64,000 bases of DNA from AWTP1-13 sp963840445. Its GTDB lineage: Bacteria > Pseudomonadota > Alphaproteobacteria > Rhizobiales > Hyphomicrobiaceae. The first letter of the stretch is position 1, and every line of letters starts with the position of its first letter. Position numbers and translations under genes: made by a program. This document shows positions 51,725 to 62,269 of the stretch, piece after piece. Location: NCBI GenBank assembly GCA_963840445.1, contig CAWIZC010000018.1, forward strand, positions 62,001 to 126,000, given 5' to 3'. The notes under the pieces are model-generated. The model saw only the letters and a program-made list of their open reading frames with translations, made no database searches and was not told where the DNA came from.

Positions 51725-53128
51725 ATGACACCGGCCAAACAGGAAACGCAGGCACGCGCCATCGCCCAATCGGAGGGCGATACCAACCTCACCGGTCGCC
51801 GCGCCGAATGGCAGGCGGGCGCTCTCGACGACGCCACGCGCGCTCTGCTGGCCGCCGATGCGCGCTACTTCCTGCGCCAGTCGGTCTCGACGCCCTGCTT
51901 GAACGCCATCGCTAAGGCTGAGGGCATCTACATCGAGGATGTAGCCGGGCGTCGCTACATGGATTTCCACGGCAACAACGTGCACCACATCGGCTACGGC
52001 CATCCGCGCCTGAAGGCCGCCATCGCCGCTCAGATGGATGCTCTCCCCTTCTCGCCGCGCCGCTATGCCAACACCACCGCGACCGCGCTTGCCCGCAAGC
52101 TCGGCGAGATCGGACCGATAGCGTCGGCGAAGGTGCTGTTCACGACCGGCGGATCGGACGCCATCGAGGTCGCCATCAAGATCGCGCGCACGGCGACGGG
52201 CCGGTTCAAGACGCTGTCGTTCTGGGATGCTTTCCACGGCGCCGGCTTCGGATCCTCGGCGCTTTCGGGCGAAGCCCTATTCCGTTCGGGCCCCGCCGCC
52301 TCGCTGGTGCCGGGTGCGATCCACGTCGCACCGTTCGGCAGCTACCGTTGTCCATACGGCACCTCCAGCGCGGAGGCATCCGGCGAGGCCTGCGCGCGCA
52401 TGATCGAATACGTGCTGGAGCGCGAGGGTGATATCGCGGCTCTCGTGGCCGAACCGATCCGCGCCGTGCCGTACATCCCGCCTACAGGCTTCTGGGCGCG
52501 GGTGCGCGCGGCCTGCGACCGGCATGGCACGCTGCTGGTGTTCGACGAGATTCCGACCGGCCTCGGCCGGACCGGGGCCATGTTCTCTTGCCAGCACGAC
52601 AAGGTTACGCCCGACATTCTGGTGCTCGGCAAGGCGCTCGGCGGCGGCATTCTGCCAATCGCCACCGTGCTGGCCCGGCCCGAGCTTGATGTCGGCGCCG
52701 ACTGGGCGTTCGGCCACTACACGCACGAGAAAAATCCGGTGACAGCGCGCGCCGCCCTTACCACCATCGAAATCATCGAGAGCGAAGGGCTCGTGGAGAA
52801 TGCGGCCCGCGTCGGCGCCATCGCACTGGAGAGGTTGGGCGAGATGAAGGCTCGGAATCCGGCTGTCGGCGACGTGCGCGGCCGCGGGCTGATAATCGGC
52901 ATCGAGTTCGTGCGCGACGCGGCATCGAGGCAGCCGGACAATGATCTTGCCGAGGCCAGCATGTACGCGGCGCTCGATCGCGGCGTGTCCCTGAAGACCA
53001 CCATGGGCAACGTGCTGACGCTGACGCCGCCCCTCACCATCAGTGAGCAGGAGATGCTGACGGCCGTCGACATCCTCGCTGCCGCCATCGAGGATGCACA
53101 GGCCCGCCTTGGCCGGAGAACCGTCTGA
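51725..53128 (+). CDS. Class III PLP enzyme, (R)-1-hydroxy-2-aminoethylphosphonate ammonia-lyase-like (PbfA)
   Basis: A 467-residue fold-type I PLP enzyme. PLP-lysine is Lys303 in VLGKALGGGILPIATV, and the phosphate Asp lies in LLVFDEIPTGLGRTG. Its N-terminus (SEGDTNLTGRRAEWQ, DARYFLRQSVSTPCL, YMDFHGNNVHHIGYGHP) closely resembles PbfA, which removes ammonia from 1-hydroxy-2-aminoethylphosphonate, more than ordinary transaminases. A generic class III aminotransferase remains possible. It follows folD by 69 bases. Confidence 0.8.
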   Translation: MTPAKQETQARAIAQSEGDTNLTGRRAEWQAGALDDATRALLAADARYFLRQSVSTPCLNAIAKAEGIYIEDVAGRRYMDFHGNNVHHIGYGHPRLKAAIAAQMDALPFSPRRYANTTATALARKLGEIGPIASAKVLFTTGGSDAIEVAIKIARTATGRFKTLSFWDAFHGAGFGSSALSGEALFRSGPAASLVPGAIHVAPFGSYRCPYGTSSAEASGEACARMIEYVLEREGDIAALVAEPIRAVPYIPPTGFWARVRAACDRHGTLLVFDEIPTGLGRTGAMFSCQHDKVTPDILVLGKALGGGILPIATVLARPELDVGADWAFGHYTHEKNPVTARAALTTIEIIESEGLVENAARVGAIALERLGEMKARNPAVGDVRGRGLIIGIEFVRDAASRQPDNDLAEASMYAALDRGVSLKTTMGNVLTLTPPLTISEQEMLTAVDILAAAIEDAQARLGRRTV

Positions 53129-53260
53129 CCCGTCGCTCCAACGGATGTAGGCAGATGACCTAAATTGGGTGCGGCTTAATACTGTGGCGTTGTTACACTT
53201 TGCGGGAGCCTAGCCGGCGCCTAGTAGTGGCCTAGGAATTTGCGGGACAGCGAATTGGCA

Positions 53261-54247
53261 ATGCAGAACATTCTGGTGACCGGCGGCGCGGGCTACATCG
53301 GCTCACATGCCTGCAAGGCGCTCTCCAAAGCCGGCTATCGGCCGATTGCCTACGACAATCTAAGTTTTGGCCACGAATCGGCGGTGCAGTGGGGTCCGCT
53401 CGAGCGCGGGGACATTCTCGACCGGCAGCGACTGGATGAGGTGCTCAAGCAGTATCAGCCTGCCGCGGTGATGCACTTCGCAGCGTTCACGTATGTGGGC
53501 GAGTCCGTCACCGATCCCGGCAAGTACTATCGCAACAACGTGGCCGGCAGTCTGGTGCTGCTCGAAGCCATGCGCGATTGCGGCGTCGATACCATTATTT
53601 TCTCCAGCACGTGCGCCACCTACGGAATACCGGAGTCGGTGCCGATCTCGGAAGATGCACCACAGCGGCCGATCAACCCGTACGGTGCCGCCAAGCTGAT
53701 GGTCGAGCGCATGATCCAGGACTTCGCCGCCGCCCATACCTTGAAGTTCGCGCTGATGCGCTACTTCAATGCCTCTGGCGCCGACCCCGACAACCAGATC
53801 GGCGAGGATCACAACCCGGAGACCCATCTCATTCCGCTGGCGCTCGATGCTGCGGCCGGCCGCCGACCGAGCTTGACGGTGTTCGGGTCGGACTACGACA
53901 CGCCCGATGGCACCTGCATTCGCGACTACATCCATGTCACCGACCTGGCGGCTGCGCACATCTGCGCACTCGAAGCCCTGACGAAGGGCGGCCGTCCGTC
54001 CGCGGCTTACAATCTGGGCAATGGGCTCGGTGCGTCGGTCAACGAGGTGATCGAAACCACGCAGCGCGTCACCGGGCTATCCGTGCCCGTCGTGCACGGT
54101 GCGCGGCGGCCAGGCGATCCGGCGGTGCTGATTACCAATTCGACCAAGGCCCGCGACGAACTCGGCTGGATACCGCTCATCACGGACCTCGACGAGATCA
54201 TCGCAACTGCGTGGGCCTGGCACCAGCGGCTGCCGCCCAGCCGGTAG
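53261..54247 (+). CDS. galE: UDP-glucose 4-epimerase GalE
   Basis: A 328-residue SDR epimerase that supplies UDP-galactose for polysaccharide. The NAD fold is NILVTGGAGYIGSHAC, and the catalytic pair is Tyr141-x3-Lys145 in NPYGAAK with SSTCATYG before it. C-terminal substrate motif RYFNASGADPDNQIGE. ATG 53261 is the family-like start. It is the first gene of the exopolysaccharide region, and its stop codon abuts that of the convergent priming transferase. Confidence 0.95.
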   Translation: MQNILVTGGAGYIGSHACKALSKAGYRPIAYDNLSFGHESAVQWGPLERGDILDRQRLDEVLKQYQPAAVMHFAAFTYVGESVTDPGKYYRNNVAGSLVLLEAMRDCGVDTIIFSSTCATYGIPESVPISEDAPQRPINPYGAAKLMVERMIQDFAAAHTLKFALMRYFNASGADPDNQIGEDHNPETHLIPLALDAAAGRRPSLTVFGSDYDTPDGTCIRDYIHVTDLAAAHICALEALTKGGRPSAAYNLGNGLGASVNEVIETTQRVTGLSVPVVHGARRPGDPAVLITNSTKARDELGWIPLITDLDEIIATAWAWHQRLPPSR

Positions 54248-55783
54248 CTAGGCCGCACCCACTCGGGCAGACCGTGGCGCCGACGATACTGCCGTTTCCC
54301 ACTCGCTCGAGGCGCAGATGCCGGCGCGCTGCAGATCGCGCCAGGCATGCTGAATGGCCGCATGGCTAATGCGTTCGCCGACCACAAGCATGCCCGCAGT
54401 TTGCACCAGGACGGCCAAGTCCAGGGTCAACGACGCGTTCTTCACATACCACACGTCGAGGGCGGCTTTGTTGGCGGCGGACACGCGCCGGCCGGCCTTG
54501 ACCTGCGCCCAGCCCGTAAGACCGGGCCGCACCAGCAGGCGTGCGGCATAGGCGGTCGACTGATCGGCAGGCAGGAGGGGGCGCGGTCCGATGAACGACA
54601 TCTCGCCGACCAGGATGTTGAGGAGTTGTGGAAGCTCGTCGATGCGTAGACGGCGCAATGCGTAGCCGATCCGAGACACACGCCTGTGCTCGGGAACGCG
54701 ACGTCCGTCGGCATCGTGCGCAGCTACCATCGTGCGCAACTTGTAAAGCCTGAACTGCCGGCCGCCGAGACCTGGCCGTTGCTGCCAGAATACGACTGGC
54801 CATCCCACATCCAACAGGACCAGCACACTGGCAACCAGCATCAGCGGTGCCAAAAGGAGCAGCATTACGAGCGCGCCTATCAGGTCCAAGCCCCGCTTGA
54901 TCTTCCAATAGGGGCGTCGCGCCATGCCAGCCAGTTCACTGTCGGAGATCGAAAACGCCACCGGATCGCTGTTTCCGGACGATGCAGAGCCGGCATCCGA
55001 CGCAGGGTCGGAAGAGGCGTCGAGCCCGAGCCGCTCCGCGATGAGCTCAAGGCGGATGCCGGAGGACTGCTCGACGTTGAGCAAGGCTCTGCGTTCGGCC
55101 TCGGGCAGCCGATCGAAGGCTGTAGTAACGACGATGCGATTGACGGCCACACCATGGGCTTCGAGGTCGCGCACTGTTGCGGCGACCTGATCTGGCGTTC
55201 CCAGCACCTCGTGATGGTGGACAATCCGGCCCGTGTGTTCCGGGTTGTGAACCAGCAAACCCGCAACGCGCACCCGTTCCGGCGCAAACTCGCTCACCGA
55301 TCGCAAATAGAGCTCCGTCAAACGGGTCAGGCCGACCACGAGCACGGTCTCGGGTGCATTGGTCGGTCGCGGCGCCGCCACCAATTGCGCGGGCTTGGCC
55401 CGCGCGGTGTGCCGTAACCGCATCAGGACGCGAGCGCCCACTAGAAAAATGATCATCAGCAATGCCTGCAGCACCGGCACTGCGCGCGCCACATCCTCAA
55501 GTCGATTGTATCCGAAGGCGAATGCGACAGCTGCCACGACCGTCAAGACGATGGCCGCGAGCAGTCGCAGGTAATCCTTCATTGCCGTGAAGCGCCAGAT
55601 CGTGCGACTGATCCCGAGTACGGGAAACACCATCGCCGCAGCGACCACCGTCAGGAGAAGATAGGGCGCCAGCGCCAAGAGTCGCGCAAATGAAGGCTCG
55701 AAATTGTCGCGCAGCAGCAGGGCAAAGATGCCGGCCAGCGCGGTCAGCGCACAGTCTATCAAAAGCACACGCAATCGACGCAT
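54248..55783 (-). CDS. Polyprenyl glycosylphosphotransferase (priming sugar transferase)
   Basis: A 511-residue PST that loads the first sugar phosphate onto undecaprenyl phosphate. Four to five N-terminal helices (residues 5-115) precede a nucleotide-binding-like domain (VLVVGLTRLTELYLRSV), then the catalytic bacterial sugar transferase from residue 293: YWKIKRGLDLIGALVML, VVFWQQRPGLGGRQFRLYKL, LRRLRIDELPQLLNIL and RPGLTGWAQVKAGRR. Convergent and directly abutting galE. Confidence 0.92.
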   Translation of the reverse strand: MRRLRVLLIDCALTALAGIFALLLRDNFEPSFARLLALAPYLLLTVVAAAMVFPVLGISRTIWRFTAMKDYLRLLAAIVLTVVAAVAFAFGYNRLEDVARAVPVLQALLMIIFLVGARVLMRLRHTARAKPAQLVAAPRPTNAPETVLVVGLTRLTELYLRSVSEFAPERVRVAGLLVHNPEHTGRIVHHHEVLGTPDQVAATVRDLEAHGVAVNRIVVTTAFDRLPEAERRALLNVEQSSGIRLELIAERLGLDASSDPASDAGSASSGNSDPVAFSISDSELAGMARRPYWKIKRGLDLIGALVMLLLLAPLMLVASVLVLLDVGWPVVFWQQRPGLGGRQFRLYKLRTMVAAHDADGRRVPEHRRVSRIGYALRRLRIDELPQLLNILVGEMSFIGPRPLLPADQSTAYAARLLVRPGLTGWAQVKAGRRVSAANKAALDVWYVKNASLTLDLAVLVQTAGMLVVGERISHAAIQHAWRDLQRAGICASSEWETAVSSAPRSARVGAA

Positions 55784-55826
55784 TCACACCCCCCTGCTGC
55801 AATGAGCGCCGCACGCCAGAGAGTCT

Positions 55827-57470
55827 TTACTCGCCCCTGCCCTCATCGCTGCCGCTGCGACCTCGACGGGTGGCATTTGGAGCACCGCCCGGCTTGCGCC
55901 AAGCATCGGGCCACTCGATCCCGCGGCCCCATCGTTCCCCGCTGAGCGAGGGGCGCCGGGCAGACCCGGCGTCGGCAATTGCCGGGACGGGGCGCACGAC
56001 AGGTTCCTGGCGCCGAGCACCCAACTCGCGCGCGCCATCATCATCTGTATGAACGTGTCTTGCCGGTGTGGTCAACAGAGCACAGCAAAAGGCCAACAAC
56101 ATCATCATAGCGCTTGTGCGCAGTGGATAGTCAAACAGCGAGTGAGCAATGACGAGGCCGATCGCGAGACTGGCGGCCCGAGCCAACAACAGGTCGACGC
56201 CGCGCGCTTCCCAGTTGCCGGCTCGCCACACACGGACGGTCTGTCGAATGATCCACACGGCGCACAAGGCCGCGATGACGGCACCCGCGAGGCCGGTTTC
56301 CAGCCAGAGTTCGAGCGCGTCGTTGTGGGTGTGGTTGGCAAAGGTATTGGGCAGCAAATCGTTGGTCTTTTCAAAGGCGCCGTAGACAGTAACGAACGTT
56401 CCCAGGCCCGACCCGATGGGAAAGAAGCCAAGGGCAGCATTCATGGTGTTGCGCGCGAAGGGAATGCGGTCGTCAGCCAGGGGATCCTGGCCGAACCGCT
56501 CGAGGACGCGATACAGACCCAGCTGCACCAGGAAAATCGCAGTCAGGACTGCCAAGCCCAGTAGGAGCTTGGCTGGTGTCATCCCCGATACCGCGCGCCG
56601 ATCGGAGTACGCCAACAGAAATGTCCCGAGCAACGCAACCATGGTCAGGCCAAGTCCGGCCCGCGACCGCGTCATGACCTCCCCGGCGACGAACACCACC
56701 AACAGCGTGAAACATCCCAGCATCGGCAGAACGGTTGCGACCTCGAACCGACGTTGACCCGGCGTATCCCCGGCCGGCATCGCCGCATCGGAGGCCCAGG
56801 CGGCAGCTAACAGGATCATGACGTACAGCAGCGCCGCGAAGTGGTTGCGGTTGGCAAAGAACCCGACGGCCTCAGACGGGTTGGTATTGGCGAAAAAGCG
56901 CAATGGGCTGCTCGGCCCCTCGGCGACTTGGGTCAAGCCCAGAAAAACGCTGACCGCGCCGAAAGCCAGTATGACGAGGCTCAGCTGGCGCCGCTGACGG
57001 AAACTCATGAGCAGAGTGGCAAAGAAGACAGCAAGCGACGGCAAGAGCGACATGAGACTGAGCCAAGTCCCGGTGGGGGCCACGCTGATCGGCGCCCAGG
57101 GCAACTCGCGGTCCAGGAAGGTGAACGATTCCACCAGCGGCTGCCGCCCTGGAAGAGATGTCCAGACCGACGGTGGCAGCGGCACGAGCTGCAGGGCCGG
57201 TAGCGCCACTATCAGCGCTGCCAAGGTCAAAGCCCAGGGCGGCCGTTCGGCAGCAGGCACGTCCAGATAGCGCCACAGGCTCACCAGCAGCACGGGGATG
57301 GCGAGCAACTGAATGACGACGTCGGACAAAAACCCGACGGCAGCACCACCGCCCATGATCAGGCAGGCAAGCACAAAGCCACTGGTGGCAATGAAGCCCC
57401 AATCCCGGCCTGCCAAGCGACCCCGAACGCCGCTCAGCGTGGCCTGATCCGCATTGTCGAAGCTCACCAC
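55827..57470 (-). CDS. O-antigen ligase/Wzy-like polymerase
   Basis: A 547-residue membrane protein with about twelve helices and the long periplasmic loop near residues 360-400 that marks the Wzy/WaaL group (GFFPIGSGLGTFVTVYGA, NHTHNDALELWLETG). It likely polymerises repeat units on the periplasmic side. The C-terminal 80 residues are hydrophilic and Arg/Gly-rich. Adjacent to the priming transferase, same strand (43 bp). Confidence 0.88.
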   Translation of the reverse strand: MVSFDNADQATLSGVRGRLAGRDWGFIATSGFVLACLIMGGGAAVGFLSDVVIQLLAIPVLLVSLWRYLDVPAAERPPWALTLAALIVALPALQLVPLPPSVWTSLPGRQPLVESFTFLDRELPWAPISVAPTGTWLSLMSLLPSLAVFFATLLMSFRQRRQLSLVILAFGAVSVFLGLTQVAEGPSSPLRFFANTNPSEAVGFFANRNHFAALLYVMILLAAAWASDAAMPAGDTPGQRRFEVATVLPMLGCFTLLVVFVAGEVMTRSRAGLGLTMVALLGTFLLAYSDRRAVSGMTPAKLLLGLAVLTAIFLVQLGLYRVLERFGQDPLADDRIPFARNTMNAALGFFPIGSGLGTFVTVYGAFEKTNDLLPNTFANHTHNDALELWLETGLAGAVIAALCAVWIIRQTVRVWRAGNWEARGVDLLLARAASLAIGLVIAHSLFDYPLRTSAMMMLLAFCCALLTTPARHVHTDDDGARELGARRQEPVVRPVPAIADAGSARRPSLSGERWGRGIEWPDAWRKPGGAPNATRRGRSGSDEGRGE

Positions 57471-57485
57471 GAAGTGCCCGCACCT

Positions 57486-57908
57486 TTAGGGGCTGGCGGA
57501 TTTGTCCTTTTGCAGCAGGAGCACCGCAGCAACGCCTCCGCCTACGGCCACGGCACCGATCGCAAGCAGCGCCGTCGTATTCGTCCCAGTCTCCGGTGTC
57601 CCAGTCGCAGCCGTTGTCACTGACCCTGAGCTATTCGAAGCACACGGCGATTGCGCGGCAATGGTCGCCACGCTGCCCGGCATGACGTCGACCGCACATC
57701 CGTCCGGATAAACGATTTGCGCACTTCCCCCGGGATTGACCACGATCGTGTCGCCGGCGTTGCCTTGCGCGGATCCGGCAACCATCGAGTAGCCTTCACC
57801 ACGATTGATCAGAACCTGACCGCCCGTGGCGTTCACGGTTGCCGCAAGCGCTTGACCAGCCACACAAAGAGATAAGAAGACTGCTGCTGACGCGAACGCA
57901 ACTCTCAT
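57486..57908 (-). CDS. Exported FecR-like protein with C-terminal membrane helix
   Basis: A 140-residue protein with a signal peptide (AFASAAVFLSLCVAGQALA), a FecR-like beta module (GGQVLINRGEGYSMVAG, IVVNPGGSAQIVYPDGC), a Ser/Thr-rich linker and a last helix LLAIGAVAVGGGVAAVLLLQ. AGGGGA upstream supports ATG 57908. Such small proteins are frequent beside polysaccharide genes in alphaproteobacteria; function is unknown. Ends 15 bp from the Wzy gene. Confidence 0.75.
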   Translation of the reverse strand: MRVAFASAAVFLSLCVAGQALAATVNATGGQVLINRGEGYSMVAGSAQGNAGDTIVVNPGGSAQIVYPDGCAVDVMPGSVATIAAQSPCASNSSGSVTTAATGTPETGTNTTALLAIGAVAVGGGVAAVLLLQKDKSASP

Positions 57909-58374
57909 TATGCGCAGTCCCCTGCAGCACTCGCCCGCCTGGTACCAATTAACATTGGGCAAAGCCGGGAACAAGGCGACCGCCAATATGACCAATTGCT
58001 GTGTCGGATGCGCCACTTAAAGTGTCCTTTTATCGGACCACCCCGGCACCTGGGGGTTCGCGAGTTTGTCTCCGCCCTGGCCGACCAGCGCGGCTGCGCC
58101 GGCTCAGTCCAGGTTTCATGGGATGCCTCCGCAATAGGCCGCCGCAGACGCAACAAGAACCGGTTCGATCCCACAAACGGCTACGCGCCTGCCACGGCAG
58201 GAGCAATCGCCACCATCAATCTGCCAACAACATTCCGATCCAGGCTATCGGCTAAGGCGGGCCTGCTTGCACATGGGCCTGCGACCCGCCATACACGCGC
58301 CTTGGCGGACGCCTACGGTGTTATTGGTCAACGTGCAGTTGCCTCTGCGACTGCCAACGTGTGCTTGGACTGTC
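57909..58374. other. Divergent intergenic region of the polysaccharide cluster
   Basis: 466 bases between the leftward group (FecR-like, Wzy, priming transferase) and the rightward group (phosphatase onwards). It should carry both promoters; I see no decisive boxes or small gene. Confidence 0.5.
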
Positions 58375-59245
58375 GTGATCGACCTGCATTGTCATATCTT
58401 GCCGGGCATCGACGACGGGGCGGGAGACCTGTCCGTGTCTCTCGCAATGGCTCGGGCGCAGGTGGCCGACGGGGTGACGGTGGTCGCCTGCACGCCGCAC
58501 ATTCTGCCCGGCCTGTATCACAATACCGGGCCGCAGATTCGCAAGGCCGTGCAGGATCTGCAGCAAGAGGTCGATGCGCACGGCATTCCGCTTGCAACTC
58601 ACCACCGGCGCGGACGTGCACATAACCCCCGACATTGTGGCCGGCCTGCGCTCCGGTCATCTGCTGTCGGTGGCCGATTCTCGCTACGTGCTGGTAGAAC
58701 CGCCACACCATGTGGCGCCTCTCAGGCTCAGTGAGCTATTCTTCGAGCTGATCATGGCCGGGTACGTACCCGTCCTGACCCATCCCGAGCGCCTGGGCTG
58801 GATCAAAACACACTACGCGGCCATTCAGGGCCTCGCGCGAGCGGGCACGTGGATGCAGGTCACCGCGGGCTCGCTGGCCGGCGGGTTCGGCAAGACGGCC
58901 CAGTACTGGGCCGAGCGGATGCTTGACGAGGGCCTTGTGCACATCCTGGCAACGGACGCTCACGACACCCGGCGACGCCCCCCTAACCTCAGCCGAGGAC
59001 ATGAAATTGCCGCCAAAAGGGTCGGCGAGGCCGAGGCCCAGCACTTGGTGGTGACGCGGCCGTTGGGTATAGTGAATGATCAGTTGCCTTCCAGCTTGCC
59101 GATGCCGGCGCTGGCTGTCGCGTCCTCAGAGGTGGCATATGTGCCCGCAAGGTCTCGCACGAACGCACGCCCCGGGCGTGTGGACAGCGACGCTGCTGAT
59201 GGTGGCGGCGGTTTGGCTGAGCGGTTGCGGCGGTTCTTTAAATAA
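58375..59245 (+). pseudogene. CpsB/CapC-type protein-tyrosine phosphatase, +1 frameshift
   Basis: A PHP-fold metal-dependent phosphatase that dephosphorylates the Wzc-type kinase. IDLHCHILPGIDDGAGD carries the first metal ligands; VVACTPHILPGLY, the VLTHPERLGWI strand and LATDAHDTRRRPPN complete the site. The frame breaks at about 58592: reading CTG instead of CTTG gives IPLQLTTGADVHI and a 289-residue enzyme. GTG 58375 is the best start. Its 3' end overlaps the wza-like gene by 107 bases. Error-type frameshift likely. Confidence 0.8.
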
Positions 59246-59912
59246 CGAGCTTGCGCAAACTGAAACCAAGACGGGTTATGGGTTGTCGGCCGAGCCCAGC
59301 GTGGCCGGCGTCAAGCTGCCGCGCGAAGCCGAGGCGCTGACGGGCGCGGCAACGCCCGGCAGCAATGCCTACAAGATCGGTCCGCAGGATACGATCGAGA
59401 TTGCCGTATTCAAGGTTCCCGAGCTGTCGCGGACCGTGCAGGTTGCCGACACCGGGACCGTCAACCTGCCATTGGTTGGCGACGTGATGGCGGCCGGCAA
59501 GACCTCCCAGCAGCTCGAGCGCGAACTCGTCAAGAAGTATGGCGGCAGGTACCTGCAGTCACCGCAGGTCACGGTCTCGGTGCGAGAGTACAACAGTCAG
59601 CGCGTTACGATCGAGGGTGCGGTCAAGAAGCCGGGCGTCTATCCGATCCGCGGAAAGGGTACGCTGCTGCAATTCATTGCCACGGCCGAAGGGCTCGACC
59701 CTAATGCTGACTCGACGGTCGTGATATTCAGGACGACGAACGGCAAGAGGTTGGCCGCCAAATTCGATATCACGTCGATCCGCAGCGGCAGCACGCCCGA
59801 TCCATTGATTCAATCAGGGGACATGATCATTGCCAGCAATTCGGCACTCAAGGAGACGTTCAACACCATCCTGAAGGCGTTGCCCATCGCTGGGGTGTTC
59901 GCGATGCTGTAG
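59139..59912 (+). CDS. Polysaccharide export lipoprotein (Wza/GumB-like)
   Basis: A 257-residue outer-membrane polysaccharide exporter. Lipobox VWLSGCGG places the lipidated cysteine at about residue 31. SLBB/poly-export domain begins NAYKIGPQDTIEIAVFKVPE, and a VTIEGAVKKPGVYPIRGKGT repeat follows; a last hydrophobic helix (KALPIAGVFAML) is present. AGAGG before ATG 59139 chooses this start over 59076. Works with the Wzc-like kinase just downstream. Confidence 0.88.
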   Translation: MCPQGLARTHAPGVWTATLLMVAAVWLSGCGGSLNNELAQTETKTGYGLSAEPSVAGVKLPREAEALTGAATPGSNAYKIGPQDTIEIAVFKVPELSRTVQVADTGTVNLPLVGDVMAAGKTSQQLERELVKKYGGRYLQSPQVTVSVREYNSQRVTIEGAVKKPGVYPIRGKGTLLQFIATAEGLDPNADSTVVIFRTTNGKRLAAKFDITSIRSGSTPDPLIQSGDMIIASNSALKETFNTILKALPIAGVFAML

Positions 59913-59948
59913 CCGACCAGCCGATGCCAATCCGCGTTGAGTGACCAT

Positions 59949-62269
59949 ATGAATGACACCGCCAAGCCGTCAGGCGACCCCGGTGCGATGACGGCGCGGG
60001 GGCTTGTACCACGGGCCCGGGGCGTACCTGCCACACGCGATGCCTACGGTCCGTTGGGCGCCTATACGGGCGGGGCCGGCGAGGCCCCGGTCGAATTCGG
60101 GCGTCGATCTTCTCGAGTACTGGCGCATCCTCAATCGGCGCAAGTGGCTGATCGTCGGGGTGGCGGCGGCGTTTCTGGTGCTCGGCGCGGTGCGCACGCT
60201 GATGACGACGCCGCTCTATACGGCAACCGTGCGGCTGCAGATCGATCGCAACGTTTCCAAGGTCGTCGAGGGCGGCAACGTCACCCCGCTGGAGGGGACG
60301 GATTCGGAGTTCCTGCGCACTCAGTATGCCTTGCTGCAGAGCCGCGCGATGGCCGAGCGGGTGGCGTCCAGCCTCAACCTCGGTGAGGACGCCGACCTGT
60401 TCAAGCCGACGGGCTTCTCGTTCCTAGGTCTCCTGCGCGGCCTGCTGCAATCAGCTCCGACGACAGCATCGTCGGATCGGGCCGCACTCGAGCGCGGCGC
60501 GGCCGGGATCGTGATGGCCCGGCGCGCGGTGCAACCGGTTGCAGGCTCGCGACTGGTCGACTTGTCCTATTCCGACCCATCCCCTGCCCGAGCACAGAGG
60601 ATCACGGCGGCCTTCGCCGAGGCCTTCATAAGCTCGAATCTCGACAAGCGTTTCGAAGCCAACGCCTATGCCAAGACCTTTCTGGAGGACCAGCTCAAGC
60701 AATTGAAGCTGCGCCTCGAGCAGTCGGAAAGGCAGGCCCTGGAGTTCGCCGAGCGCGAACAGATCGTCGTGGTGACGGAGAAGTCGACCATCGCCGAGAA
60801 CAATCTGGCCGCCGCCAATGCGGCTTTGGGCACGCTCGTCGCCGATCGCATCAAGAACCAGGAGCTTTGGTCGCAAGTCGAAGCCGCGCAAGGCATCAAC
60901 CTGCCGCAACTGCTGACCAACAGCGTGATCGATGGCTTGCGCGGACGGCGCAATGCGCTTGCGACCGAATACCAGGAGAAGCTCGAGACGTTCAAGCCGG
61001 GCTATCCGGCCATGGTCCAGATCAAGAACAAGATCGCCGAGCTCGATCGCCAGCTGACGGCCGAAGTTCTGACGATCAAGGCCTCGTTCAAGGCGGCCTA
61101 CGAATCGTCCCTGAACCAGGAAGCGGAGATGCGCAAGCGCATCGACACGCTGAAGGAAGAGGCTCTCGACCTGCAGAAGCGCAGCATCCAGTACAACATC
61201 TTGAAGCGCGAGGCCGACACCAACCGCTCGCTCTATGACGGACTGTTGCAGCGCTACAAGGAGGTCGACGTTGCCGGCGGAGTCGGCGCCAACAACGTGT
61301 TCGTCGTCGACAAGGCCGAAATGCCGGGCGCGCCGTCCTCGCCGCATGCTTTCGCAGGCTCTGCTGCTGTCTTTCGCGCTGGGTCTCGGCGCCGGGGTGG
61401 CGGCCGCGCTCGTCCTCGAGCGCTTCGATGACACCGTCAAGAGCGCCGATGAGATCGGTCGCGTGACGGGCCTGGCCACGATCGGCATCATTCCAAAAAT
61501 TGCCGGCAATACCTCCGTGGAGGAGGAGCTGGCCGATCCACGCTCAGGCCTGTCGGAAGCCTATCGCTCGCTGTGCACGGCGCTGCAGTTTTCCACCGAA
61601 AGCGGCTTGCCGAAGACGCTGGTCGTCACCAGCGCCGGACCGTCCGAGGGCAAATCGATCACCTCGCTGGCGATCGCCCGCCACTTTGCCACCATGGGAC
61701 TGAAGGTTCTGCTGATCGACGCCGACCTGCGCAATCCCTCGCTGCACGCCAAGCTCGGCCTCGACAGCTCGATCGGGCTCAGCAACGTGCTGACGGGGGC
61801 CAGCACGCCGCCGGAGACCTTCCAGGCAACACCCATCGACAACCTGGCCTTCATGGCTTCGGGTCCGCTGCCACCGAACGCCGCCGATCTGCTGGCAAGC
61901 TCGCGTTTGCTGTCGCTGCTGTCGGTGGGGCTCGAGGTGTTCGACTTCATCGTCCTCGATGGCCCGCCGGTGATGGGACTGGCCGACGCGCCGCTGTTGT
62001 CCAGCGTGGCGGCGGCCACCGTCTTCGTGGTCGGCGCCGGCCAGGCGCGCAGGGGCTACGTACAGGGTGCGCTGAGGCGCCTGGAGATGGCGCGCGCACC
62101 GGTGGTAGGCGCGGTATTGACCAAGTACGACTACCGGCTGGCGGGTCACGCCTACGGTTACGGCTATGGCTACGACTATAGCTACAGCAGTGACGCGGGC
62201 CACGGCCGGGCCGTGCACGGCACGGACGCTCAGCCGACCCGGCTGACCAGCGGTCGCGAGAGGGGATGA
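59949..62269 (+). pseudogene. Wzc/GumC-like chain-length protein and BY-kinase, two +1 frameshifts
   Basis: A 772-residue (after repair) polysaccharide co-polymerase and tyrosine kinase. GVDLLEYWRILNRRKWLIVG opens the Wzz domain, a long coiled coil spans about 250-400, and the cytoplasmic kinase has Walker A VVTSAGPSEGKSITSLAIA, A' LLIDADLRNPS, B DFIVLDGPPVMG and a Tyr-rich tail (HAYGYGYGYDYSYSSD). One extra G in GGG near 60099-60101 and one extra base near 61340 split it in three frames. Repair gives continuous domains; error is the likely cause. Confidence 0.85.

Noticed and set aside
61336..61360. Frameshift in the Wzc-like gene as programmed recoding
   Set aside because: The same +1 type occurs in unrelated genes, and no slippery signal or stimulatory structure is evident, so error is simpler.
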